Source of the DNA: Lepidurus packardi
Taxonomy: Eukaryota > Arthropoda > Branchiopoda > Notostraca > Triopsidae
Assembly: GCA_023053545.1 (NCBI GenBank)
Contig: JAKZAN010000007.1
Span: 4,836,001-4,900,000 of the forward strand
Length of the DNA stretch: 64,000 bases
Reading direction: 5' to 3'
The first letter of the stretch is position 1. The number at the start of each line of letters is the position of its first letter. This document shows, one piece after another, positions 1-11,764 of the stretch. The notes under the pieces were generated by a model, which did no database searches, was not told where the DNA came from, and was given only the letters and a program-made list of their open reading frames with translations. The position numbers and the translations under genes were made by a program.

Positions 1-1523
1 GGATCTAATGGATATGAAGCATGAGATGAAACTCAGTGCATCACTGGATGAAACGCTTTCGTGTCGTTGAAGTTATAAGGTGTATTGCGAGCTCCAAGTT
101 TGCATGGCTGAATTTGATATCATTTTGCAATCTTTTATCGGTTTAAAAATGAAGTGGGGGGAGCTTTACGAAGCTGTTCACAAGAAGACTTTTTGTGTGA
201 AACTTCATGGACAAAGTCATGTATGAGTCAAAGAGTTTATCTCCAGTCCAAAACACCGCTCCAGACGTAATTATGGACTTTGATCTTGTATCTTGAAGAT
301 AGAAGTTGTACGAAGAGAGAGTGGGTGGGAGGGAACACGTTCTAGACTGCCTGTCTTTGGAGGACGAGAAGTGCAACAAAAGTGCATAGTTTTTTATTCG
401 TTTCGGGGGTCCGTGTGCTCCTTTTGACTAAAAGAAAAGAAAATGAAAACTCTGCTTTTGAGTTTTTCGTAGCACGACCCTCGCTCTATCCCACGTCAAA
501 TGGTGGTTCCGGTGTTCACCCCCTGTTTTTCGCATGGCCGCCTCTGAAACTTGACCAATTGACCACCGGAAGGATATAAGGCGACTTAGGGACACGCTTT
601 CCAAATCCTGTTCTCTATATCTCAACGTGCTCTTGACTTTACGCGTTAAGGCTTCTATTTATCTCGGTACACCGCCTTGTAATAGAATTGCTAAATTGAA
701 TATGGCTAACTTTTAAAGCGATGAGGGGGAGTATAAAGTCTGCGTCTCGCTCTCCCTTTGCTTGAAAAAGGGCCCTTTACATCCCGAGACCCGAAAATGT
801 AGCTTATGATGATCTGAAGAGGCTCTCTGATATTTTACTTCCATGGATTGCTTATAAGTGTGGTGGTGACACTTGGAAAGCTCTTGTCTAAATATGATCC
901 TTCGTTGTGCTAAGCAACGGATTTCGCAACCTTCAAAAGTAAACATCGATGTCGCAGAGGTTGCACGTGTATGGTTACATACCCGAAGACCTTTCTCGAA
1001 TTATCGCGAAGTTTAATTTATCAGCAAAAACGACGATAAAAGACAATACGAGTAATACTTAAACTTAAAACCTTAGATGATAAAGGTGTCGAGACGATAG
1101 CCAGATAAAATTCGCCAGTTTTATCTGTTATGACATTGTCTCGTTCTCGCAAGGAGTGTTAATACAGATTTTACAAATTCGGATTGCCGCCCTGGATTTA
1201 AGTCCATCGACATAAGACTGAGCGTATTAAGACTGAGCGTTCTACACACCATCTGGTGGAGAATATTTCAATCTCATGCCCAAACGCTGGATAAGTTGTT
1301 TTGAAGAGAAGGCAATCTAAATTATTGGTGAAAAGAAGACGAATTCATCTTTAGCCGCCCTATTTTGCACTAAGTAAAGAAAATAGTCTTTGAAAAATTT
1401 GGTAATTGACAGCTTGAAAAAGAAAAAATACGGTAAATCTATGCCATTTGCGTTTTTATTGTAACATAAAGGGGAAACGAAACCATTACATATTTGCGCA
1501 ATTGTGTTACTGGTAGAGCAACT
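1..1523. other. Left-edge intergenic region, no gene supported
   Basis: No reading frame here resembles a known protein, and the short frames present overlap on both strands without splice-site or composition support. The segment lies upstream of mitofusin, so its last few hundred bases probably hold that gene's promoter and 5' untranslated region. I see no clear TATA box or repeat. Confidence 0.5.
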
Positions 1524-4500
1524 ATGGCTGGAAGTTTGATGAGATCATCTTCAGTGGCCGTTTCGACTCCAAATTCTGGAGGTCTAGAATCTCTATTAAG
1601 AGTGCAGCGTGACAGCCCCAGCTTACACTCTCCTTTGCAAATCTTTGGGAAAGCCAAGAAAGGAATCAATGACGTCTTTGGCGAGATTGAAGGTTTTGTA
1701 ATCCACACTTCAAAGTTTCTGCAAGGTAGTAGCTAGTTTTTAACTTTAGAATAGAAGAAAAGTAATTTTAATTCTTGCATTTACAATAGGCTTGCCCCAT
1801 GATGCTCAGTTGGTCCATTCGGATGAAAAGTTAGCAGTTGAGGGCTATAACGACAAAGTCCGAGGAATTCGTGAGGTTTTAGCACGTGACCACATGAAAG
1901 TAGCTTTCTTTGGCAGAACAAGCAATGGAAAAAGTTCGGTTATCAATGCCATGTTAAGAGAAAAAATTCTTCCCAGTGGCATTGGTCATACAACAAATTG
2001 CTTCTTGCAAGTAGAAGGTTCCGAAAACGGAGAAGCCTATCTGGTCGCCGAGAATTGTACTGAGCGTCAAAACGTTAAGGTAGCTTACTTGAAACGTTCT
2101 ATATAGAAATATTCTTAATTTATTTCTTGCCGTAGTCTGTGTCTCAACTGGGCCACGCGTTATGTAATGACAGCCTTGGGGACTCGAGTTTGGTTCGCGT
2201 TTATTGGCCTAAAGACAAATGTCCTTTACTGCGAGACGACGTCGTCTTAGTCGACTCACCTGGCATTGACGTGTCTCCAAATTTGGATGAATGGATTGAC
2301 AAACATTGCCTGGACGCAGACGTGTTTGTCTTAGTAGCCAATGCCGAGTCTACTCTAATGTTAACAGTAAATCAAAATGTTATTTTATCCCAATTAGTAT
2401 TCATTACTGTTTTCTTTGTCGTTTTGTAGGAAAAGAATTTCTTTCACAAGGTGTCAGCTAAACTATCAAAGCCGAACATTTTTATCTTAAATAACCGTTG
2501 GGATGCCTCTGCCAATGAACCAGAATATTTGGAAGAAGTAAGTATAGCTTAAATGTTTCTTGAATGCCTTAGAGCTAGTTGATTAATGTCTGAATCATTG
2601 CAAGCCTCCAAGCGAGCAGTCGCAGGTAAAAGCTAAACGAAATCTGCTTTCTGAGGCTGTCTTATGGCTTGTGCTTTGATTATATTAACCGTGTCAACAT
2701 GGATGCACATAAGTATGACTTTTTCGTAGGTACGAAAGCAACATTTGAACCGCACCCTCGACTTTCTGGTGGAAGAACTGCGCGTGTGTAACTCCAAGTC
2801 GGAAGCTGAGCAGCGTGTCTTTTTCGTCTCGGCGAAAGAGGCATTACAAACCCGCACGAACGAGACTAAAGGCTTACCAGCCAATAGTATACTTCCTTTA
2901 ATTCCTTTAGAACTAATTTGTTCAATATTTTTGTCTCAGATGGCATCGTGGCGGATGGTTATGCAGCTCGTTATTTCGAATTCCAAGATTTTGAACGCAA
3001 ATTTGAAGAGTGTATATCCAAATCTGCTATCCGTACCAAGTTTAATCAGCATTCAGAAAGAGGACGGAGCATTGCAGGGTATAACAGTTTCAGTTTCCCA
3101 TAAATCTATGTAGGACATCATTTTTCGTGTAGAGAACTCTGTACTATTCTTGAAGCAGTCCTTAGCCGGTGTACTCTATTAAGGACTTCGAATCTGCAAG
3201 CTAAGCGCGAGTTGCTGGATAAACTTGACTTTACAGAAAAACAACTACAGCTTATAACCATGGAAATGAAAGACAAAATTCGCAATATGGTAGAAGAAGT
3301 CGAACAGAAAGTAATAATGTTATGTCGTTGTCATAGCTTGCTTTTCATAACATGAGTCTGTTCAGGTTTCCAAGGCACTAAGTGAAGAAATCCGTCGCCT
3401 GTCAGTCCTAGTCGAAGAATTTCGTGCCCCCTTTCATCACGATGCATTAGTTATGCAAGTTTATAAGAAGGAACTACATGGTCATGTGGAATCCTGTCTG
3501 GGGTCAAACTTGCGAGCGAGGCTATCCACAGCTCTCGCCATGAATATGGAATCGGCTCAGAAAGGAATGTCCGGTATAACTGTTGAAATCACTTGGTTTC
3601 CCAAGTTTATTTTTCCAATCGCCTTAGAACGTATGTGTGGACTTCTTCCGTCCGAGAAACGTACCCTTACCAATAATTTGTTACCACGAAGAGAACCCTT
3701 TGAGGTGTTTTACCGCCTAAACTGTGACAACCTATGTGCGGATTTCATAGAAGATATCGAGTTTAGATTTTCTTTGGGGATTGTTACCATGATCAAACGT
3801 TTTATGGGCAACAGCAACCCTTACGTGACGCTTGTAAAAGGCCACTTAGAAAGTGTAAGAACACTATGGTAAGCTTCTGTGATGTTACAATCTCATGTTG
3901 CTAGGCTTCGCAGCAGGTTAACGATGATAGAAAAGCAGTAGTGTCCGGCGAAGATTGGTCAGTTGTTTCTAAGTGGGCCGTGGCTTCGGTAGCGTCGCAG
4001 GGAACAATGGGAGGAGTCTTGATTGCCGGCTTTGTAAGATTTTTGATAATTTGCTTTTTGGTTAATTCAGAACGTTGTTTCAGTTGATGAAGACTGTTGG
4101 TTGGAGATTGATTGGGGCAGCGATGGTTATCTATGGTGGTGTCTATGCGTACGAACGTCTGACTTGGACAAACAAGGCTAAAGAGAAGGAGTTCAAGAAG
4201 CAGTACGTTGACCATGCCACCAGGAAACTGAGATTAATTGTCGACTTGACCTCAGCGAATTGTAGCCATCAAGTTCAACAGTAATATTGAACTTACACTT
4301 GGTGTAGTTAATTGTATAAATATTTTTAATTTGTAGGGAACTTTCAAGTACTTTTGCAAGATTATGTCATTTGGTAGACGAATCCATTTCTGACATGCAG
4401 TGTGATATTACACAGCTTGAAAAGGAAATCAAAGCACTTGACGAAACGCTGTCTTCGTCTAAACTTCTGCGAAATAAGGCCAACTTCTTAATTGGTGAAT

Positions 4501-4541
4501 TGGTGCGCTTTGAAAAGGCTTTTTTGTCTTCCGATGAGTAA
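1524..4541 (+). CDS. Marf/Mfn: Mitofusin, outer-membrane GTPase for mitochondrial fusion
   Basis: Dynamin-family GTPase that tethers and fuses mitochondrial outer membranes. I read 12 exons: 1524-1725, 1790-2079, 2136-2366, 2430-2537, 2730-2886, 2940-3078, 3133-3310, 3366-3573, 3628-3854, 3905-4033, 4084-4280, 4337-4541, giving 756 aa, the usual mitofusin length. Visible motifs are the G1 loop GRTSNGKSS (residues 109-117), G3 VDSPG and G4 NNRWD, a first heptad-repeat region ending in [15 protein letters not shown], the block [19 protein letters not shown], then a two-pass hydrophobic hairpin split by an intron (GGVLIAGF / [13 protein letters not shown]) and a C-terminal coiled coil. The start is the first ATG in frame with the conserved [12 protein letters not shown] segment; an upstream in-frame TTG at 1494 is not needed. 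The Harbinger element sits about 200 bases downstream and does not break the gene. Confidence 0.96.
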
Positions 4542-4678
4542 ACCTAACTTGCTGTGAAAATAATTTTACGCAGTAAGATTAGTCCTTGCAGCCTATGGTG
4601 AGATGTAAAGTAGCCGGATACTGCTTATTAACTCTGTGCAGTATAATTGATCGTGTACACTTTAGGAAGTAAAGTGAG

Positions 4679-4697
4679 AATAAAATGCTCCAATAAA
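4679..4697 (+). terminator. Paired polyadenylation signals after mitofusin
   Basis: Two AATAAA hexamers (4679-4684 and 4692-4697) lie about 140 bases after the mitofusin stop codon and just before the transposon, so mRNA cleavage is expected around 4705-4730. Confidence 0.6.
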
Positions 4698-4747
4698 GTG
4701 TGGAGTTACTTTATCTAACATGGCAGGACGTGTTGAATGGACACTAG

Positions 4748-4777
4748 AGGCCTTTTTCAGCGAAGGTTCAATTGTGC
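4748..4777 (+). repeat. Left terminal inverted repeat of Harbinger element
   Basis: The thirty bases starting at 4748 are the exact reverse complement of 7845-7874. Beyond base 30 the arms diverge by small indels but keep TGTGC-rich sequence. The preceding TAG (4745-4747) is the target-site duplication. Confidence 0.93.
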
Positions 4778-5189
4778 TGTGCTACGGTTGTGCAAGGAAC
4801 AGGCTGTTTCAGCGATATTGTGCGTGCCTTCTGTGCCGCGCAGTCCTGTTTCAGCGACTGTGCCTTGGACTGTGCGTCCAGTTGTGCTTTGGATCGAGGG
4901 AACAGCTCAAAAGCTGTGCCACAGCTCTGCTCCCTGTTTCCTGGCGCGGTAATTTCAAAAGTCAATGGGGAAAGGGACGAGAAATGTCTCTTGTGGGATT
5001 GTGAATCAATAAAATTTTATTCCTGGAAATACACGAGTTTGGAGAAAAGAAACTTGACATCCGCATTCATTACTTTCTTTTGATTTTCCATTACTTTTCC
5101 TGTTGTTGTAAACACTGTTTCTCATTCACAATACCGACATCGTTCGAAGAGAGTTTACCACAGTTAACCCCCCTTCGTTTTAACACGCC

Positions 5190-6282
5190 ATGGAGCATAT
5201 TACCTTTGAGGAAATATTTCAGCGGGGAACTATAGTTCATCGTGATGAAGAACATTTTGTTTTTAGTGTCGATTTTCCAAACGGTAAGTATTACTACAAT
5301 TTCTAAAAGTTTCTATATGTTTGCTTTAATGACTGAACTTACAGGTTCCCCCAAACACCTTGGCGTTCCGATTCAGTACATCCCTGACTATCTCCAGATC
5401 CTCCCAACACAGGAAGAACATGGTCCGCAAGTAGAAGAAAACGATGACGAAGACGGAGATCTGTGGACGAACAGAAGGAGCAAGGAGGCTCGAGCCAAGG
5501 ACCATGAAGCCCGGTTAAAGCTGATCGCTATTCTTTCTCAAAGACGTTCGGAGATGGAAGACAAAAAAACTCCAAAGCTGGTTTTCTGGAATCTTGTAGC
5601 AGACCAGCTACGTCAAAAAGGCATCAACATACCGAAGACTGACGCGTCAAACAAAGTATACGCCCAGTGGAGGAAAATGAAGTCTACATATTCTGCTTAC
5701 GTCGACAAAGCGAAAAATCAAACGGGGAACGGTCATGTCAGCCCTCCTTTATACTATGAGGAACTGCACGCTTTCATAGGTATTTTGTTAAATCTGCATG
5801 AAAAAATGAAGTTTTAAGAATATTTCATTTTAGGTGAAACTCATTCGATCACTCCAGTGGCCTTGTCAGACTCCCTACAGGGTGGTGTACGAGCACCTGC
5901 ACCCAACGAACTTGCCAAGGATGACTTATTGGAGGATGAAGACACGACCCTATCTACTTCTAGGCCCCGAAGACCAAACCGCGGAACCGAACAGTCTGAA
6001 AACTTGCTTAAGTGCATGGAGGATCTGAAGAGGCTCGAAGAAAAAAAAATTAATATGCTGAAGGTATGTTCAGAAAAAACAATTTCAAATTGAATTGTAG
6101 AACTGAACTTGTGTTCTCTTTAGGAGCGCGAACAAAAAAGACAAGTGAGAGCCGAAGAAGAAGCGCGTTATCGGAAAGAAGTAGACGAAAAGAAGCTGAA
6201 AGCAACAGCAGACTTGGTGGATGCCATCAGAAGCCTTAAAAAAGGCGGAAAAAAGAGGCGTCGTAGCTCTGACTCGGAATAG
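5190..6282 (+). CDS. Harbinger Myb/MADF-like DNA-binding protein
   Basis: Second gene of the transposon. In characterised Harbinger elements the Myb-like partner carries the transposase into the nucleus and binds subterminal DNA. Four exons (5190-5283, 5345-5779, 5834-6063, 6124-6282) give 305 aa. The middle carries a trihelix/MADF-type helical region with spaced tryptophans (VFWNLVADQLRQKG, then KVYAQWRKMKSTYSAYV, about residues 115-165). It is followed by an acidic linker and a highly charged Glu/Arg/Lys helix near the C-terminus ending in a KKGGKKRRR-type basic stretch that could be a nuclear localisation signal. The start is the first ATG of an in-frame exon after the left subterminal region. 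An AATAAA at 6334-6339 follows the stop and abuts the convergent transposase gene. Family placement is by layout and general helix pattern. Confidence 0.8.
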
Positions 6283-6341
6283 ATTTTTACTGTTTCAAAG
6301 TGTTTTATATATATTTTTATATTGATTTCAGGAAATAAAGT

Positions 6342-7591
6342 TCAGATACCAATTAGTTCAACAAGGTTGTTTCTCTTTTCCGTGCCACATCTGTCATTAT
6401 TGGCTTCTGCCTCGCCGTCGGGTCCGTTGTCTTCTTCAAGCGGGTCAACAGCATCACCATTCATAAAATCCACATCCCGTTGTTGAATGCGGAGATTGTG
6501 TAGAACGCAGCAGGAAACGATTATCCGGACCACTCTATTAACGTGTGCTTTAACATATAAAAGTCTTCGCCAGGTCATTTTCAATTCGCCAAAAGAATTT
6601 TCAATTACTACTCTCGTTGAGGAATGATTTGCATTGAACTTTCTTCTCTGGCGGGTGTTCGCACTCGAATGCCTAAAAGCTGGAATGAGCCAGTCAAGGC
6701 ACGGAAAAGCTGAGTCCCCGAGTAAGTGATATGATTCGTTCCGGAACAAGCTCCTCCGATCGGCTGAAGTTGTTCTGTAGAGCCCGGAATTCTTAAAGAC
6801 ACGCGCATCATGTACACTGCCCGGGAACCCAGCAAAAATGTATGAGAAGGCGCGATTGGGAAGACACACGGCTAGTAAATTAACAGAATGAAAAAACTTT
6901 CTGTTAAGGTATGATTTCTGCTCGACTGATGGTGCATCTATCTTAATGTGCGTTCCATCGATTGCACCGATCGCGTTAGGAAAACCAGCCCGGAATGAAA
7001 AATGGTCCGCAATCGAAGGTTGTTCTTCATTAGCTGGCCACTTTATAAATTCTTCTTGGTGTCGTTCCAGAATCGACGTGATTCTGTCAATGGAACGCCA
7101 AATAGAGGTGAGGTGCCGGTCAAACAACACTGACATTTCCCGCATAGTACACTGGTTAGCCAGGTACCATACGGTAATGTAGCACATTTCAGCTACTTCC
7201 ATTGGCTGGTGGCCACCTCTTGCTGCGTTGTATGGATAGTTGGCCTCGCAGAATGAGACCAAGCAGCCAAATGTCTTTCGATTCATTCGGAAGTGGCTAC
7301 GAAAGACATCATCAGAGTAGCTGGGAACTTCAAGTTGTAAGAACCTGTAATAGATATATCTCTGTTATCCAAACTATTTGCTAAACCAAAGTATTATTTT
7401 GTTACGAACTGTGACTCTCCAACAAATCGAGCATACTTCATGCCAGACAACGCCTGGCATGCAAGAGAAAGGGTAGTTACTGAACTGCTCCAATCATCAT
7501 CTGAATCTGCTTCGTCTTCGGAAAAATAACTTTCTTCAAATAAGTCCTGAATTACGTGGTTGACACAAAGTGCCAACGCTGGTTCCAACAT
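6342..7591 (-). CDS. PIF/Harbinger DDE transposase (HARBI1/ALP1-like nuclease)
   Basis: Nuclease that would cut and paste this element. Two exons on the minus strand, 7591-7406 and 7361-6342, joined across a 44-base intron, give 401 aa. The DDE_4 catalytic triad is visible: Asp197 in GAIDGTHIKID, Asp278 in LLGDSAFPCLDWL and Glu316 in IENSFGELKMTWRRL. Other family marks are the N-terminal FLQLEVPSYSDDVFRSHFRM block, FPGSVHDARVFKNSGLY and the late CCVLHNLRI motif. No stop or frameshift interrupts the frame, so the enzyme could be active. The start is the ATG at 7591; an in-frame TTG at 7627 lies upstream. The first exon is acidic, as is common in these proteins. Confidence 0.92.
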
Positions 7592-7844
7592 TTTGCCTGA
7601 AACTGAAAGAATAGAGAAGGTTACCAAAAGTAATTTAGGAAGACTGGCACAGCTAAAAATATTGCAAACTTACAGCTTTCACTTGGTTGTCCTATCGACG
7701 TTTGAAAAGGTAGACATAAACCCACGAACAGTCGTGTTTCAGCAGTTGTGCTGGCACAACTAAACAATGAGCAGCGAGATGTAAATATTGTGCGGCACGG
7801 GCGCGTTTCAGCGAAGGAGCATATAAACATTGTGCTGGCACAAC

Positions 7845-7874
7845 GCACAATTGAACCTTCGCTGAAAAAGGCCT
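7845..7874 (-). repeat. Right terminal inverted repeat of Harbinger element
   Basis: Exact reverse complement of 4748-4777, followed by the second TAG target duplication at 7875-7877. A nearby GTTTCAGCGAAGG copy at about 7805 repeats the inner half of the terminal repeat and may be a transposase or Myb-protein binding site. Confidence 0.93.
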
Positions 7875-8057
7875 TAGAAATTACCGTACTGGTACTAAAA
7901 GCCGTCCTTAACACAAAGCGCTGTAGTAATTTGAAATCTCGTACCGATAAATACCGCCAGGTGGCTGATATAATAATGTGCTGGTTTGTTTGGAACCATT
8001 TTTTATAAGATAAATATTATCTTATAAACATTTCTTTGGTTATTGTACATCTTTGCG

Positions 8058-11000
8058 ATGTCGGCGTCTAAAGTGGAGGTGTTGTGGTCACCAACCTCTA
8101 AAGACAAGTTTGTGACATGGGGTGCAGAAGTCAGCTTTTACCAGATTGAAGAACTCAAGGATTCAGTTCCCAGTAGACCAAATCGTAAGCTAAACAAACT
8201 CTTCTACTTCTCCATTTTGGCTCCTGTTGGCTATCTACACTTGTATAATGATGTCTTTATACCAGGATTACAATTGTCCGAAACAACTGTGGCAAATCTT
8301 ATCGGTACTATACCAGAAGTTGTCTATGCAAAATGTTTGGCTTGGTACCCTGTTCCCGATCCAGAAGGTCTAGTAGCTATAGGCCAAGCTAGCGGCAGAA
8401 TCCTCTTGACTGCTTTATCTGATTCCAATGATGCGCAAAATTTGGTCGGAAGAGAATATCGTATGTTGATTTGATCATATAAAACAATCTAAATCAATTT
8501 TCTGATTTTTTTTCTTTGTATACAGTTTCTAAACACAGCCGCCCTTGTAATACCTTGGAATGGTCGAAGATTGAACCTTGTTTTCTGGCTGCAGGCTATG
8601 AAAGGCAGCGTTCAGACTATGCTTTATTAGTGTGGGATACTTCAGGATCCGCTTGTGACACGAAACCGAGCGCCGAAGCAGGCTTAGGAGATACGTGTCA
8701 CTCTTTAGCCTGGAGCAGCCACAGCCGTACGCTAGTGACTGGCTTTAACACCAAACAGCTTCGAATATACGACATCAGAGGTAACATTATGGTGTCTTTT
8801 GCCTCCAACTCAACTTTTGAATGATTATGTTAGATACGAACAAACCTCAGGCTTTTACGTCGTCCAAAGCTGTCTATGGAATAGTGGTGGATACAAACTT
8901 TGATCAAAGGGTTGCCTCATTTGGAGATTCGGTCGTTTGCGTCTGGGACTTGAGAAACTTCGAAAAGCCGTTGGTCTCACTACATCAGCAAAAACCTGTC
9001 ACAAAACTAAGCTGGTGTCCTACAAGGTAGACGTTTGACCATGTAATTATGTATACATTTTGCTACCATTTAATTTCCAGACCAAATCTCCTAAGCGTTG
9101 CCAACAAGGATAGTCCCGTTTTAAGTTTGTACGATTTGCAGTTCAGCCGATCATCAACAGGAGATGACGATGAGCCTAGCGTTCTAGAGCGAGGGGTTGT
9201 TACGGCAGAAAATCAAGACAACCTCTTATCTTACTCTTGGCATCCTACCATTGAGAACAGGGTGTTAGCCATTACCGCTTCAGGTCAGGAAAACGTGAAG
9301 TTAAAAATTCTCTGATTTGGGTTTACATTCCGTTCTTTCTTTATGGTAGGAATCCTTCGAAGTCTCAATATTATTGATCGTATTACTCTAAATTGGTCTC
9401 CAACTTCTACCGTGGTATGGAATTACGGGAGGTCAGTGTTGGAATATATTGATGAATCGGACGCCATTTACAGTGAATTCCAGGATATCTCCGTGTTAAT
9501 GAGGAAAAAAGCGATAGAAGGTTATGGAGTAAAGCAGAAAGTATGTTGCAATTAAAAAACATCCAGGAATTGTATATATAATTTCTGTATAGGCCGATTT
9601 TGGTCCACAGTCTGAACTAATGAAGGATACATCGACAAGAGGGCTTTGGCAATGGGTAGACGTGTGCCGCAAGCTGTTGGCAGAGGATTTACAAAAGGGA
9701 ATTAATTCTGTTGCTTTTCAAGGTGTTCGGTAAAGAATTTAATTTTTTCCCTAGACGTTCAAACATTTTTAGTGTTTCTGTACAGATCAGCGCTTAAGGT
9801 CGATGGGAGTTTCTTAGAGCTGAAATCGGATATGGTCTTTCTACCTTGGCAGACGTTGGATAATTCCAAACTATCGCCTGTCAAAGTGTATAGGTATACA
9901 GTTCAGTTATTACAATTCTAGGCTTTGGCTTGATCTGAGTGATAAATAGGTGTCCTGAACGGAGTCACGCGTTAAGGTTGTGTGGATGGCCCTATGACAA
10001 GGAAGCATCCACATTAGGAAATATGCTTGACAAATTGGAAGCAGAGGGGTCGATAGGGCGAGCTGCAGCGTTAGCAGTTTTTCACCTGCGAATACGAAAG
10101 GCTATTAAATGCCTCGCAAAAGCGGGACAGGATAACAGTGTGTACCAGCTTGTAGTTATGGCACTTGCTGGTAAGTAAATGGAACGGTTTGTATAGTTTA
10201 AAAAACCCTAAAATTACGACGTATTTTACATCGTAATTTCAGGCTTTACAGACGATCGCAATACTCTTTGGCAAGAAATGTGTGTCACCCAGAAAGCTCA
10301 TATTAAAGATCCGTACTTGCGAACCGTTTTTGGGTTTCTCACAGCTCAACCGGACAAATACGACGCAGTTTTGGTAATTTTGTATTTTTTTTTTCATTTA
10401 TGATTTCAATAAACGTCGTAAAATTTTGATTTTGTCTTGCGTTTAGAGCGAAAGTGGGATTTCTATTCGTGATAAAGTAGCCTTTGCGTGTACTTACTTG
10501 TCGGATAGCAATCTAGTAGACTTTCTGGATAAACTGTCCAAACATTTGATCGATGAAGGGAGTTTAGACGGATTACTTTTAACAGGTTAGTCTTTTTCGT
10601 TTTACTCGTGTTTTATATGTATATTTGCTCATCTTAGGCTTGACAAATGATGGTATCAACCTACTGCAGAGTTATGTAGACAAAACGGGGGATGTACAAA
10701 CAGTTAGTTTGCTTTCCTTGTATACACAAGCTTCGGAGGCAAACAAAGATTTTCGCATACTTCAGTGGGTACATTGGTAAGCATTCCTTCATAAGTTTGA
10801 CATTCTAGACATTCTATAAATGTTGGTTCTAGTTATCGTTCATTACTGGATACGTGGCGTCTTTGGACCCGGAGAGCCCAGTTTGATGTTTTGCTTAGTC
10901 AGAATGCACAAACTTGTGGGAGTAGCACCGAAAAGCCTCCCCAGCAAGTCTTCGTATCTTGTAATTTTTGTGGGAAAAGTATTTCTGTTTACATGTCGGG

Positions 11001-11532
11001 TAAAGGCAAAGGAACATTGACGCGAAACTCCAATGCGAATAAGCAGAAGGTTTTTTATCTAATTTTTTTTTCGCTATTTCAGCTAATCTCTTCATCAATG
11101 GTGTCCTGTAGATGTCTGCGTGTCCTAGCTGCCGAAAGCCGCTACCACGCTGCGCTATTTGTCTGGTCCATATTGGAACTCCTCCTGCATCATTTGGCGG
11201 AGGGAATTTGCCGTTGCCACCGTCCTTTTCTCCGTTCCAAGACGGGAATTACACGGGGAGCACCGAACCTGGGTGGACTAATACAGAGGCTAAGATAGCG
11301 CAGCTTTCAGCTTGGATCACTTGGTGTCAAACGTGTCGGCATGGAGGGCATGCCTCTCATCTCTTGCATTGGTTTACGTAAGTGTTCATTTGAACCCGTT
11401 TCTGGTTAGTAAAACGGAGTTACTTTGTTTAGAGAACATACGGAATGCCCTGTGACGGGTTGCTCTTGCAAGTGCCTTAATCAAGATGCTGTTGGGCAAC
11501 ACTTGTCCGTTACAAGTCACGGGCAGGACTAA
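8058..11532 (+). CDS. mio: MIOS, GATOR2 complex WD-repeat subunit
   Basis: Homologue of MIOS / Drosophila missing oocyte, a GATOR2 subunit that relieves GATOR1 inhibition of TORC1 at the lysosome. Fifteen exons: 8058-8184, 8266-8460, 8526-8780, 8834-9026, 9081-9283, 9350-9540, 9593-9729, 9786-9893, 9950-10170, 10243-10373, 10447-10585, 10638-10776, 10833-11049, 11112-11377, 11433-11532, giving 873 aa (human MIOS has 875). The N-terminal half shows WD40 strands (VAIGQASGRILLTAL, CNTLEWSKIEPCFLAAG, DQRVASFGDSVVCVWDLR, TKLSWCPTR). The middle is an alpha-solenoid. The C-terminus is the Cys/His zinc module typical of GATOR2 beta-propeller subunits (CNFCGKSI, CPSCRKPLPRCAIC, WCQTCRHGGHASH, CPVTGCSCKC). 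The ATG at 8058 aligns with the family start. Confidence 0.96.
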
Positions 11533-11574
11533 GAATTATAGTTAATCTCGTTGGTATACTTTACGATCTATGTT

Positions 11575-11624
11575 AATAAAACATTCCTTCAAATGTCCAT
11601 ATTTAGGGCGCAAACACTTTTATT
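11575..11624. terminator. Facing polyadenylation signals of MIOS and integrin beta
   Basis: AATAAA on the plus strand at 11575-11580 follows MIOS. TTTATT at 11619-11624 (AATAAA on the minus strand) follows integrin beta. The two hexamers are under 50 bases apart, so the convergent transcripts probably overlap at their 3' ends. Confidence 0.65.
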
Positions 11625-11764
11625 GACTAATGCGTAATGAACTTGGTAATAATGCAGATTTCGTAACAAATTTGTTATGCAGCATAAGATATTTGGAAGC
11701 CTTTCGCGAAAATTGAAGCGTACATAAAGCTTGACCAATTTGTACGAAAAAAAATTAGTTTGTT

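Larger units (their letters stand above)
4748..7874. mobile_element. Complete PIF/Harbinger DNA transposon
   Basis: A 3127-bp element bounded by perfect 30-bp terminal inverted repeats beginning AGGCCTTTTTCAGCGAAGG, with TAG directly repeated on both sides (4745-4747 and 7875-7877). Three-base target duplications and the two-gene layout (Myb/MADF-like protein plus DDE nuclease, convergent) define the PIF/Harbinger superfamily. Both genes are open with plausible short introns, and the arms are identical over 30 bp, so the copy looks young. Both subterminal regions carry several GTTTCAGCGA-like motifs (near 4807, 4850, 7738 and 7805), likely binding sites for the Myb-like protein. It is inserted between the 3' end of mitofusin and the 5' end of MIOS. 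Confidence 0.93.
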
